A DNA stretch of 64,000 bases from assembly GCF_009765835.1 (NCBI RefSeq), contig NZ_LMUS01000006.1, forward strand, positions 2,004,438-2,068,437, read 5' to 3'. The position numbers and the translations under genes are program-made. The DNA comes from Granulicella sp. L56. Lineage in GTDB: Bacteria > Acidobacteriota > Terriglobia > Terriglobales > Acidobacteriaceae. Of the stretch, positions 29,639-36,357 are shown piece after piece. The first letter of the stretch is position 1. Every line of letters begins with the position of its first letter. The notes beneath the pieces were generated by a model. It made no database searches and was not told where the DNA came from. It saw nothing but the letters and a program-made list of their open reading frames with translations.

Positions 29639-30370
29639 TCAGCCCATGTGGCGGACGGTCATCTGAGGAATGCGGACGTTGGGAGGCTGGAGGCAGGCGA
29701 AGACGATGGCCTCGGCAACTTCCTGCGGCTCCATCATGTGGGAGTTGCGGACGTAGTCTTCGGTGCGGCCGTTTCCAACGGCGAACTCCGTCTTCATGCC
29801 TCCGGGACAGATGGCTCCGACCTTGATGCCGTGTTTGCGCAGCTCGGCGTCCAGCGATTGCGCGAAGCCTACCTGTGCGAATTTGCTGGCAGAGTAGACG
29901 GCTTCTCCGGCGACTCCCTGTAACCCGGCGACGGATGAGATAAAGACGATCGTGCCATGTTTTTGCTCGATCATGTGCGGAGCCGCGTGGCGGGAGAAGA
30001 GGAAGCCCGACTTCACATTGGCGTTCATCAGGGCGTCGTACTCCTCGGCTGAGGTATCGACGAGATTTTTGTAGTTCCCGGCACCGGCGTTGTTGATGAG
30101 GATGTCGAGGTGGCCAAAGGTAGCGATGGCGAGCGCGATGGCCTGCTGGGCTGTGGCTTCTTTGGCGGCGTCTCCAGTAAAGAAGACGGCCTTTGTGCCT
30201 AGAGCTTCGATCTCGGCGCAGAGCTGGCGAAGGCGCTCTTCGCGGCGGGCGGTGACGACAATATTTGCTCCCTGTTGGGCGAGGGCCACCGCAGTCGCAC
30301 AGCCCAGCCCGGAACTGGCTCCCGTAACGAGGGCGGTTTTTCCGGCAAGAGAGAGGGGGGATATCGTCAT
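29639..30370 (-). CDS. Short-chain dehydrogenase/reductase
   Basis: A 243-residue classical SDR oxidoreductase using NAD(P)H. It has the cofactor motif TGASSGLG near the N-terminus, the NNAG motif (ILINNAGAGNYKN), the catalytic Ser (VFISSVAG) and the Tyr-x3-Lys pair (YSASKFAQ). The basic residues after the first strand (TARREERL) favour NADP. The start at 30370 (MTISPLS) is preferred over 30406 because the family fold begins there and AGGAG lies 12 bases upstream. It is divergent from the ABC ATPase gene with only 42 bp between them. The substrate is unknown. Confidence 0.88.
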   Translation of the reverse strand: MTISPLSLAGKTALVTGASSGLGCATAVALAQQGANIVVTARREERLRQLCAEIEALGTKAVFFTGDAAKEATAQQAIALAIATFGHLDILINNAGAGNYKNLVDTSAEEYDALMNANVKSGFLFSRHAAPHMIEQKHGTIVFISSVAGLQGVAGEAVYSASKFAQVGFAQSLDAELRKHGIKVGAICPGGMKTEFAVGNGRTEDYVRNSHMMEPQEVAEAIVFACLQPPNVRIPQMTVRHMG

Positions 30371-30412
30371 TGCGCTGAGCAAGCTCCTGAATTTCGATGC
30401 TACCATCCGGCT

Positions 30413-31201
30413 ATGTCGATGGATGCGGCGGTGCTGGTGGAGGCGCGAGGGCTGGTGAAGGAATATTCACGCGATGGCGGTGCGTCGCGCGTGGTGGATG
30501 ATGTATCCTTTGCGATTCGCCGGGGCGAGACGATGGGGCTGGTGGGAGAGTCCGGCTCTGGCAAGAGCACGGTGGCGCGAATATTGCTGCGCCTGATTGA
30601 GCCGACGGCGGGCTTGGTCTTGTATGACGGGGTGGATTTGCTTGCAGCGTCTGCGCGGGAGATGCGAGGTCTGCGGCGCCGGATGCAGATCGTCTTTCAG
30701 GATCCCTATGCTGCACTGAATCCGCGTATGAAAGTCAGCCAGATTTTGGCCGAGCCATTTGCGATTCATGGCGAGCAAGGGATTGCTTCCAGAGAGCATC
30801 TGGAAGGGATGTTGCAGGAGGTCGGGCTGGATGTGTCCGCGCTGGAGCGTTATCCGCACGAGTTCAGCGGCGGTCAGCGGCAGCGCATCAATATTGCGCG
30901 TGCCCTGGCGCTGCGGCCGGAGTTTCTGGTGCTGGACGAGCCGGTCAGTGCGCTGGATGTCTCGGTCGGGGCGCAGGTGGTGAACCTGCTGCGCGAGTTA
31001 CAGCGAAAGTACGGGCTCACCTATCTGTTCATCTCGCATTCGATGCCGCTGGTGCGCTATCTTTGCGATCGCGTCGCCGTGATGCAGCGCGGGCGGCTGG
31101 TGGAGTATGGAGACTGCGAGCAGGTTTGCGAGGCTCCGCGGCACGAGTACACCCGTGGGCTGATTGCGGCTACGCCGGAGATGCCCGTCTTCGCGGAGTG
31201 A
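30413..31201 (+). CDS. Oligopeptide-type ABC transporter ATP-binding protein (DppF/OppF-like)
   Basis: A 262-residue ABC ATPase of the peptide/nickel uptake class. Walker A is GESGSGKST, the Q-loop lies in QIVFQDPYAALNPRM, the signature is FSGGQRQRI, Walker B is FLVLDEP and the switch His is in FISHSMP. The VFQDPYAALNPR block is typical of DppF/OppF subunits. The C-terminus is short and lacks the CxxxxPLC-type end seen in many OppF proteins. No permease, binding-protein or DppD gene is nearby, so it is an orphan that must pair with subunits encoded elsewhere or has another function. The start ATG at 30413 fits the fold. Confidence 0.88.
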   Translation: MSMDAAVLVEARGLVKEYSRDGGASRVVDDVSFAIRRGETMGLVGESGSGKSTVARILLRLIEPTAGLVLYDGVDLLAASAREMRGLRRRMQIVFQDPYAALNPRMKVSQILAEPFAIHGEQGIASREHLEGMLQEVGLDVSALERYPHEFSGGQRQRINIARALALRPEFLVLDEPVSALDVSVGAQVVNLLRELQRKYGLTYLFISHSMPLVRYLCDRVAVMQRGRLVEYGDCEQVCEAPRHEYTRGLIAATPEMPVFAE

Positions 31202-31232
31202 AGACACGGTTAGCAAATACAATTGAAGATGG

Positions 31233-32012
31233 ATGCTCTTCGGTTTTAGCTCGCATTGGCACTATCTTTGGCTGGTCACGGCCTCGTCGTTCGCTGGCGT
31301 GATGAATGCTATGGCGGGCGGCGGCTCGTTTTTGTCGTTTCCGGCGATGCTGTCGATGGGAGTGCTACCGGTTCAGGCGAATGCGACGAATACAGTGGCT
31401 CTGTGGCCGGGGCAGTTGACCTCGCTGGCTACGTTGAAGTCGGATGTTCGCAAAGACCTGCTGCCGGTTATCGTGCTCGCTTCGATCCTTGGAGGATTGA
31501 CCGGAGCTGAAGTTCTGCTGCGGACGAACCAGGTCACGTTTCTGTATCTCATTCCGTGGCTGTTGTTGATGGGAGCGGTGATCTTCGGGATCAGCGGACC
31601 AGTATCGCGCTGGCTGCGGGCTCGCTCTGCGGAGCCTCATGCGGAACGTACTCCACGATATCTTCCGCTGTTTTGCTCATTGTTTCCTATCTGCTTCTAT
31701 ATCGGATACTTTGGCGCGGGTGGTGGTTTTCTTGTCATGACGGTGCTTGCCTTGTTCGGCGTGGAGGAGATGCACTCGCTGAACGCCATGAAGATTGTCG
31801 CCGCCTGCCTTTCGAACTTTGTGGCCATCATCACCTTTATCGTGCGCGGAGCGGTCTTGTGGCATTATTGCCTGATCTCAATGATGTTTGCTGCAGCGGG
31901 AGGGTATATCGGCGCACGCTATGCGCGGCGCATGAACCCAGAGGTTCTGCGTATGATCGTGGTAATCACGGGATGTGTTATTTCGGCCTATTTCTTCTGG
32001 AGACAGCGCTAA
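31233..32012 (+). CDS. TauE/SafE-family membrane permease
   Basis: A 259-residue protein with about eight transmembrane helices, in the TauE/SafE (DUF81) family of anion or sulfite/sulfoacetate exporters. The first repeat shows FAGVMNAMAGGGSFLSFPAM and the second FGAGGGFLVMTVLALFGVE, the paired Gly-rich motifs of the family. The substrate cannot be assigned. It is the first of three tightly overlapped genes; its TAA overlaps the next ATG as TAATG. Confidence 0.85.
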   Translation: MLFGFSSHWHYLWLVTASSFAGVMNAMAGGGSFLSFPAMLSMGVLPVQANATNTVALWPGQLTSLATLKSDVRKDLLPVIVLASILGGLTGAEVLLRTNQVTFLYLIPWLLLMGAVIFGISGPVSRWLRARSAEPHAERTPRYLPLFCSLFPICFYIGYFGAGGGFLVMTVLALFGVEEMHSLNAMKIVAACLSNFVAIITFIVRGAVLWHYCLISMMFAAAGGYIGARYARRMNPEVLRMIVVITGCVISAYFFWRQR

Positions 32013-32302
32013 TGCGACAGGACACAATCGATTTTATCGGCTACGTTGCGGCCACCTGCACTACGGTATCTTTTCTTCCGCAGTTGATCCGCGTGCTGCG
32101 GCTGCGCTCGGCGAGAGAGATTTCGTTGGGGATGTTTTTGATCTTCTCGGTTGGAACGGCGCTATGGCTGACCTACGGTGTGCTACTGCGCTCTAAGCCC
32201 ATCATCGCGGCCAATGCGGTGACATTTGTGCTGGCGATGAGCATCCTGGTGTTGAAGCTGCGCTTCGATCGCGACGCGCTGAAAGAGGTAAAAGGAGTAT
32301 GA
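32012..32302 (+). CDS. SemiSWEET-type sugar transporter
   Basis: A 96-residue, three-helix protein of the SemiSWEET (PQ-loop) family, which dimerises to form a sugar uniporter in the inner membrane. The hallmark is TVSFLPQLIRVLRLRSAREI in helix 1, followed by SVGTALWLTYGVLLRS in helix 2 and IIAANAVTFVLAMSILVLKL in helix 3. The ATG at 32012 overlaps the upstream stop by one base (TAATG) and the TGA overlaps the next ATG (ATGA), so all three genes are translationally coupled. Confidence 0.88.
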   Translation: MRQDTIDFIGYVAATCTTVSFLPQLIRVLRLRSAREISLGMFLIFSVGTALWLTYGVLLRSKPIIAANAVTFVLAMSILVLKLRFDRDALKEVKGV

Positions 32303-32730
32303 GCCACGAAGGAATTCGGATAGTGAGCGCGGACGATGCTCAGCGCGAGGCCGCCGAAGAAAAGCAATTGCACGCGGACGCCGTGACTCCGAAGAAGGTG
32401 CGCGTCATGAAGACCGAGGGGACCGGCGTCGAGATCGACTGGAAGGATGGTCATCACAGCTCCTGGAATTTCGCGTGGCTTCGCAATGCCTGCCCCTGCG
32501 CGACCTGCCATGAAGAGCGCGAAAAGAGCGGGCGCAAGCCGGGTGCGGCAAAGCCCAAGCCACAGGCGCTGCTGGCGATGTATGAGGCGCCAGCGCGGCC
32601 GGTCGAAGTAACTCCGGTGGGCAAGTATGCGTTGAAATTTAAATGGAACGACGGGCACGAGTCCGGGATTTACTCGTGGGATTATCTGCGGCGCGTTTGC
32701 CAGTGCGCGGAGTGCGCGGCGAAGGGCTGA
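32299..32730 (+). CDS. DUF971 (GBBH-like N-terminal) domain protein
   Basis: A 143-residue stand-alone DUF971 protein. The core repeats GVEIDWKDGHHSSWNFAWLR and LKFKWNDGHESGIYSWDYL are characteristic of the N-terminal domain of gamma-butyrobetaine hydroxylase. Cysteines in CPCATCHEE and at the C-terminus (CQCAECAAKG) may bind zinc or an iron-sulfur cluster; related small proteins have been linked to Fe-S protein assembly, but the role here is unproven. It begins by ATGA overlap with the SemiSWEET gene and its last 92 bp overlap the 3' end of the opposing regulator gene. Confidence 0.8.
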   Translation: MSHEGIRIVSADDAQREAAEEKQLHADAVTPKKVRVMKTEGTGVEIDWKDGHHSSWNFAWLRNACPCATCHEEREKSGRKPGAAKPKPQALLAMYEAPARPVEVTPVGKYALKFKWNDGHESGIYSWDYLRRVCQCAECAAKG

Positions 32731-33169
32731 CCTCTCCCGGCTTGAGATAGACCAGCTTCTGCAGGCGCGGTGTGCGTGCGACTGCGGCGAGCGAATATTC
32801 GTCGAGCTTGTCGAGGAAGGCGGCGTAGGCGCTATCGAGCGCGCCTTTGAGGATGCATGCCCCGGCAAGCGGGCAGAGTTGGGAGTAGCAGTCAATGACA
32901 GAGTCTCCAGGTTCGACTACCCGCAGAATCTCACCAACGGAGATCGACTCGGCAGCGCGCGCCAGCCGCAACCCTCCGCCTGCTCCTTTGCTGGTGATGA
33001 GAAATCCCTGCTGCCCTAATTGGTGCGCCACCTTAACCAGATGAGCATAGGGAACGTTGAACATGCCAGCGGCGGCACGGACAGTGACCGTGGCCTGCAT
33101 GGGCTCGGGGCGGCTGCCGAGATACATCAGCAGCCGCAGGGCCAGGTCCGAAAAGCGGTTGATACGCAT
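32639..33169 (-). CDS. nsrR: Rrf2-family regulator, NsrR-like nitric-oxide sensor
   Basis: A 176-residue Rrf2-type repressor. The winged helix occupies the N-terminal 80 residues (RINRFSDLALRLLMYL, VPYAHLVKVAHQLGQQGFL, GAGGGLRLAR). Three cysteines, Cys94, Cys99 and Cys105 (C-x4-C-x5-C), match the iron-sulfur ligands of NsrR, the nitric-oxide-sensing repressor. A basic, disordered C-terminal tail (about 145-176) is extra and is encoded by the part that overlaps the opposing DUF971 gene. It lies 20 bp after hmp on the same strand, so the sensor and its detoxification target form one autoregulated unit. The name nsrR rests on the cysteine spacing plus this context. Confidence 0.85.
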   Translation of the reverse strand: MRINRFSDLALRLLMYLGSRPEPMQATVTVRAAAGMFNVPYAHLVKVAHQLGQQGFLITSKGAGGGLRLARAAESISVGEILRVVEPGDSVIDCYSQLCPLAGACILKGALDSAYAAFLDKLDEYSLAAVARTPRLQKLVYLKPGEVSPSPRTPRTGKRAADNPTSKSRTRARRSI

Positions 33170-33189
33170 GAAAGAACGGCTCCGATAAT

Positions 33190-34428
33190 TTAGGCGTTCG
33201 CCAGTTCCGTCACGAAGGACGGATCAGGAGCGAATGCTTCACTATAACGGTCGGCGAGGAGAACGTTCAGTTCATCGAGAATCCTCTCGACGGCTGCCAT
33301 GAATCCCACCGGTCCGCAGTAATAGAAATCGGTAGCCTGTTCAAAGAGATAAGGACGCAGGGAGTCGACTGTAAGGCGGCCCTCCACATCGAAGTCGCAG
33401 CCTTGCACGTCGGCTGGCGATACCTTCTCGTAGTAAACAAGAGCGCGGGTATGCGGGTGGGCAGCGGCAAGCGCGCGAACCTCGTCGCGGAAGGCATGGT
33501 GTCTTCGCTGCGTTGTGGCATGAACAAACAGCACAGGGCGCGAGTTGGAGTTGCGTGCGAGGTGCTCGAACATGCAGATGGCCGGAGTGATGCCGACGCC
33601 TCCGCTCAGAAGCACCACGGGCTTGCTGTTGTCACGCAGAACGAAGTCGCCCTGTGGCACATGCGCCAGGATGGTGTCGCCCTCGTGCACCGACTCGTGA
33701 AGGTGATTGGAGATGAGGCCGTTTTCCGCTGCTGCGATGTGCGCTGGTGCAGTTTCACGTTTGACGCTGATACGGTAGGTGCGGCCATCGGCAATCTTCG
33801 AGAGGCTGTACTGGCGGATCTGCGTGAAGGCAGAGTCGGGAACGTGCGCTTTGACGCCGAGATACTGTCCCGGCTGGAACGGCGGCAACGATGCGCCCGT
33901 GGGAGATACGAGGTGGAACGATGTAATGGTCTCACTTTCCACCACCTTGCGCTCGACCTTGAGCGGAGCATAACCGGCCCATCCGCCGGGCTGCTGCTGA
34001 CCTTCGGTGTAAAGTTTCTGTTCTTCTCCGATCATGATCTTCGCAAGCTGACCGTACGCTGCTCCCCAGGCATCGATCACCGCGGGTGTAGCGGCCTCGC
34101 CAAGCACGGTGCGAATGGCGCGCAGCAGATGATCGCCGACAATGGGATAGTGCTCGGGCTGAACTTCGAGGCTGGCGTGTTTGTGCGTGATGCGGTTGAC
34201 CATGCCGCCAAGCTTGTCGAGCTTGTCGATGTGGGCCGCATAGGCAAGGATGGAGGCCGCGAGGCTGCGCGCCTGTCCACCGTTCTGCTGGTTTGCAGGA
34301 TTGAAGATGTCGAACAGGGATGGATTTTCATCGAAGAGCGTGCGGTAGAACTCGGTCGTGATGGTTTCGCCGTGCTGCTGAAGAACGGGGACGGTAGCCT
34401 GAACGATTTCCTTTTGTTGTTGGAGCAT
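33190..34428 (-). CDS. hmp: Flavohemoglobin, nitric-oxide dioxygenase
   Basis: A 412-residue flavohemoglobin that converts NO and O2 to nitrate using NAD(P)H. The globin domain (1-138) includes the proximal-His region ITHKHASLEVQPEHYPIVG, and the reductase half has the FAD motif RQYSLS and the NAD-binding GGVGITPAICMFEHLAR. The protein is full length. GGGAGAAAATTT places a ribosome-binding site before the ATG. A perfect palindrome 17 bp upstream is the probable NsrR site, and the downstream gene encodes an NsrR-like regulator. Confidence 0.95.
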   Translation of the reverse strand: MLQQQKEIVQATVPVLQQHGETITTEFYRTLFDENPSLFDIFNPANQQNGGQARSLAASILAYAAHIDKLDKLGGMVNRITHKHASLEVQPEHYPIVGDHLLRAIRTVLGEAATPAVIDAWGAAYGQLAKIMIGEEQKLYTEGQQQPGGWAGYAPLKVERKVVESETITSFHLVSPTGASLPPFQPGQYLGVKAHVPDSAFTQIRQYSLSKIADGRTYRISVKRETAPAHIAAAENGLISNHLHESVHEGDTILAHVPQGDFVLRDNSKPVVLLSGGVGITPAICMFEHLARNSNSRPVLFVHATTQRRHHAFRDEVRALAAAHPHTRALVYYEKVSPADVQGCDFDVEGRLTVDSLRPYLFEQATDFYYCGPVGFMAAVERILDELNVLLADRYSEAFAPDPSFVTELANA

Positions 34429-34445
34429 AAATTTTCTCCCTTTTT

Positions 34446-34470
34446 AAATATGTATTTCGTATACATATTT
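34446..34470 (-). promoter_or_regulatory. Probable NsrR operator upstream of hmp
   Basis: AAATATGTAT (34446-34455) and ATACATATTT (34461-34470) form a perfect 10-bp inverted repeat around TTCGT. The AT-rich arms containing ATGTAT resemble known NsrR sites, whose half-sites contain ATGCAT-like cores separated by a few bases. It is 17 bp from the hmp start codon, where a repressor would block transcription. Confidence 0.7.
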
Positions 34471-34544
34471 ATTTTCGAGATAGAGCTCATTAAACGCAAG
34501 GAATAGGCGATAACCGCGCGCATCGAGGAAATTGATAGGGTCTA

Positions 34545-35090
34545 TTACCCGATGCTCAGGACAGCGAGTGCTTCTTCGACGCTGTTGGCGACGAGGAGGA
34601 TCTCGCAGCTCTTCTGCTTCAGCATTCCCTCGGCCACAGCATGGTTGAGGAAGTTCAGCAGCTGGTTGTAGAAGCCGTTGATGTTCAAGAGCACGATTGG
34701 TTTGTTGTGCAGCTTGAGTGTCTGCCAGGCGAGCACTTCAAACATCTCTTCGAGCGTTCCAAAACCGCCGGGCATGATGATGAATGCATCGGACTTCTCG
34801 CCCATCAGGGCTTTGCGCGTGTGCATGGTGTCGACGACGTGCAGTTCGGTGATGCCGTGGTGTGCTACTTCAAGATCGACGAGGACCTCGGGAATGACGC
34901 CAACGACGCGCCCTCCGTGTGTCAATGCAGATTCCGCGACGGCGCACATGAGACCTACTTTGGCTCCGCCGTAGATAACGCCGATATCATGTGCGGCAAG
35001 AGCTTTGCCCAGATCGTCGGCAGCTTTTTGATAGGCAGGATCGGCGCCACTGGCGGATGCGCAAAAGACGGCAATATTGTGAATGGACAT
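34545..35090 (-). CDS. LOG-family (TIGR00730) nucleoside 5'-monophosphate phosphoribohydrolase
   Basis: A 181-residue Rossmann-fold protein of the LOG family, which cleaves ribose-phosphate from cytokinin nucleotides or AMP. The signature PGGFGTLEEMFE and the upstream MHTRKALM block (with the catalytic Arg) are intact, as is YGGAKVGLMCAVAESAL. The start at 35090 (MSIHNIAVFCAS) matches the family N-terminus; the reading frame is open further upstream but that part shows no homology. Many bacteria carry such proteins with uncertain physiological substrates. It lies upstream of hmp in the same direction but hmp has its own control region. Confidence 0.9.
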   Translation of the reverse strand: MSIHNIAVFCASASGADPAYQKAADDLGKALAAHDIGVIYGGAKVGLMCAVAESALTHGGRVVGVIPEVLVDLEVAHHGITELHVVDTMHTRKALMGEKSDAFIIMPGGFGTLEEMFEVLAWQTLKLHNKPIVLLNINGFYNQLLNFLNHAVAEGMLKQKSCEILLVANSVEEALAVLSIG

Positions 35091-35163
35091 GCCTCTAGAA
35101 TATCGTCCGCCCGTCGGTGGACGATAAATTACCACAGATATTTTGCGGGGTTTTATGGTGGAG

Positions 35164-35190
35164 CAGGGCAGGCATAGGATGCCTGCCCTG
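35164..35190 (-). terminator. Hairpin after the small secreted protein gene
   Basis: CAGGGCAGGCAT (35164-35175) pairs perfectly with ATGCCTGCCCTG (35179-35190) around a three-base loop, about 15 bp beyond the stop of the leftward gene at 35206. The following bases on that strand are CTCCACCATAAAACC, so there is no clean U-tract. Confidence 0.55.
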
Positions 35191-35205
35191 GGGATGCGAA
35201 GAGAA

Positions 35206-35544
35206 TTAGTTGAGCGTAACCGTGGATCCGCTGAATCCGGCTGAGACTTCAAGAACAATCGTCCCCGCTGGGTGAGCGTCGGTGGCCGAGTTAGTGACGA
35301 TGCGCGTGCCGGGGGCCAGTTCGAGGTGGATGGTCTCACCGGCCTTCAACGTTACGACTGTATCGCCGGCTTTGAGATCCATCGCTGCGGCAGAAGCATT
35401 ATGGAGTTGGAACTTCACCGTCTTCGATCGAGCGAACATGGCGTTGGTGGGAGCGCCCATGTTAATGGGTGAAGCATACAGGGCCTGCGATGCAAACAAG
35501 CAGGCTACGGCAATCGGCGTGACAAAAAGAGAATGGCGAATCAT
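35206..35544 (-). CDS. Small secreted protein, paralogue A
   Basis: A 112-residue exported protein of unknown function. The start at 35544 (MIRHSLFVTP) has AGGAG 8 bases upstream and gives a signal peptide to about residue 25 (QALYAS). The mature part (KTVKFQLHNAS, GDTVVTLKAGETIHLELAPGT, GTIVLEVSAG) is rich in predicted beta strands, suggesting a small beta-sandwich. Its second half aligns with the neighbouring gene at 35725-36069 along the pattern G-x2-V-x-TL...APGT...H-x2-G...V-x-A...T-V. The frame is open for another 44 codons upstream but without a matching ribosome site. Confidence 0.65.
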   Translation of the reverse strand: MIRHSLFVTPIAVACLFASQALYASPINMGAPTNAMFARSKTVKFQLHNASAAAMDLKAGDTVVTLKAGETIHLELAPGTRIVTNSATDAHPAGTIVLEVSAGFSGSTVTLN

Positions 35545-35724
35545 AAGGACACTCCTGTCGATGCGGCAATGTTTTGGGGTACGGGGCCGCCCATCCACGC
35601 AAAGAGCGCGGTATGGCATAAGCCACGCATAGAATTTCTTGCAGGCCGGGTGTTTAAGGCAAAGTACGCGTAGCACCCATCTGGATTGGGTTTTTTAGGG
35701 ACGCGGAGCTACGCGGAAAGATAG

Positions 35725-36069
35725 TTAGTCGACGTTGATGGTTTGGTTCGGTTTGCTCGCATCCACCACTACAAGAACGTCCCCGGGATTGTGTGTCTTC
35801 ATGCTGCTGTAGACGGTGACGGAGGTTCCGGCAGGGATCGTGATGTGCGTGACCTTGTGCGAGGCCAATGTTTTGACCTTCGAACCAACTTTGATCTGGC
35901 GCGGATACTCGGCGGTGTTGTTGAAATCGACATTGACACCCGCAGAGCTGCTGCTGGTGGTTGCGGTGCTCTTGTCTTTGTGGAAGATGCTGGCGAATGG
36001 CGCAGCGTAAAGCATGGTCGAAGAGCAAGCGGCGGCGAGAACGAGGACAAGTGTTTTCTGGCGGAGCAT
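35725..36069 (-). CDS. Small secreted protein, paralogue B
   Basis: A 114-residue exported protein of unknown function. GGGAGAAACTC precedes the ATG at 36069, and a signal peptide (about 1-22, ending MLYAA) is clear. A short Ser/Thr linker leads into a beta-rich domain (VNVDFNNTAEYPRQIKVGSK, THITIPAGTSVTVYSS, GDVLVVVDAS) that resembles paralogue A downstream. The two genes are in tandem, 180 bp apart, each with its own signal peptide. They may be periplasmic or cell-surface proteins; no catalytic residues stand out. Confidence 0.65.
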   Translation of the reverse strand: MLRQKTLVLVLAAACSSTMLYAAPFASIFHKDKSTATTSSSSAGVNVDFNNTAEYPRQIKVGSKVKTLASHKVTHITIPAGTSVTVYSSMKTHNPGDVLVVVDASKPNQTINVD

Positions 36070-36249
36070 GAGTTTCTCCCTTGATGCTGGATGACGACGG
36101 GATCTCTCTGCCATGGATCAGGAAGCTCGTCGTTGTGTATGGTTACGCAGTTTCGATGTGAGTTGTTCCGCATTCGATGAAAAATATTTGTGCGCTGTAT
36201 CAGAAAAACTCGTCAGTATTTGCTGGAATTATTCCGATCAATAGATGCA

Positions 36250-36289
36250 CATCATGTGTTGTCAATGATACCCATCACATGTCGTCAAT
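36250..36289. promoter_or_regulatory. Direct repeat CATCAxxTGTxGTCAAT upstream of pcrA
   Basis: CATCATGTGTTGTCAAT (36250-36266) and CATCACATGTCGTCAAT (36273-36289) match at 14 of 17 positions and are 23 bp apart. The first overlaps a perfect odd palindrome CACATCATGTG. It lies 69 bp before the pcrA start and could be a regulatory site such as a damage-response operator, though it does not match LexA boxes I know. Confidence 0.35.
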
Positions 36290-36357
36290 CTCAATGTACA
36301 GACGGTTAAAAAACTGTTGCGGCGCCTACACGTAAAATTGAGATTGGAGCTTTAGCA

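Noticed and set aside
33403-34506. Open frame antisense to hmp
   Set aside because: It runs across the hmp control region and encodes no recognisable protein.
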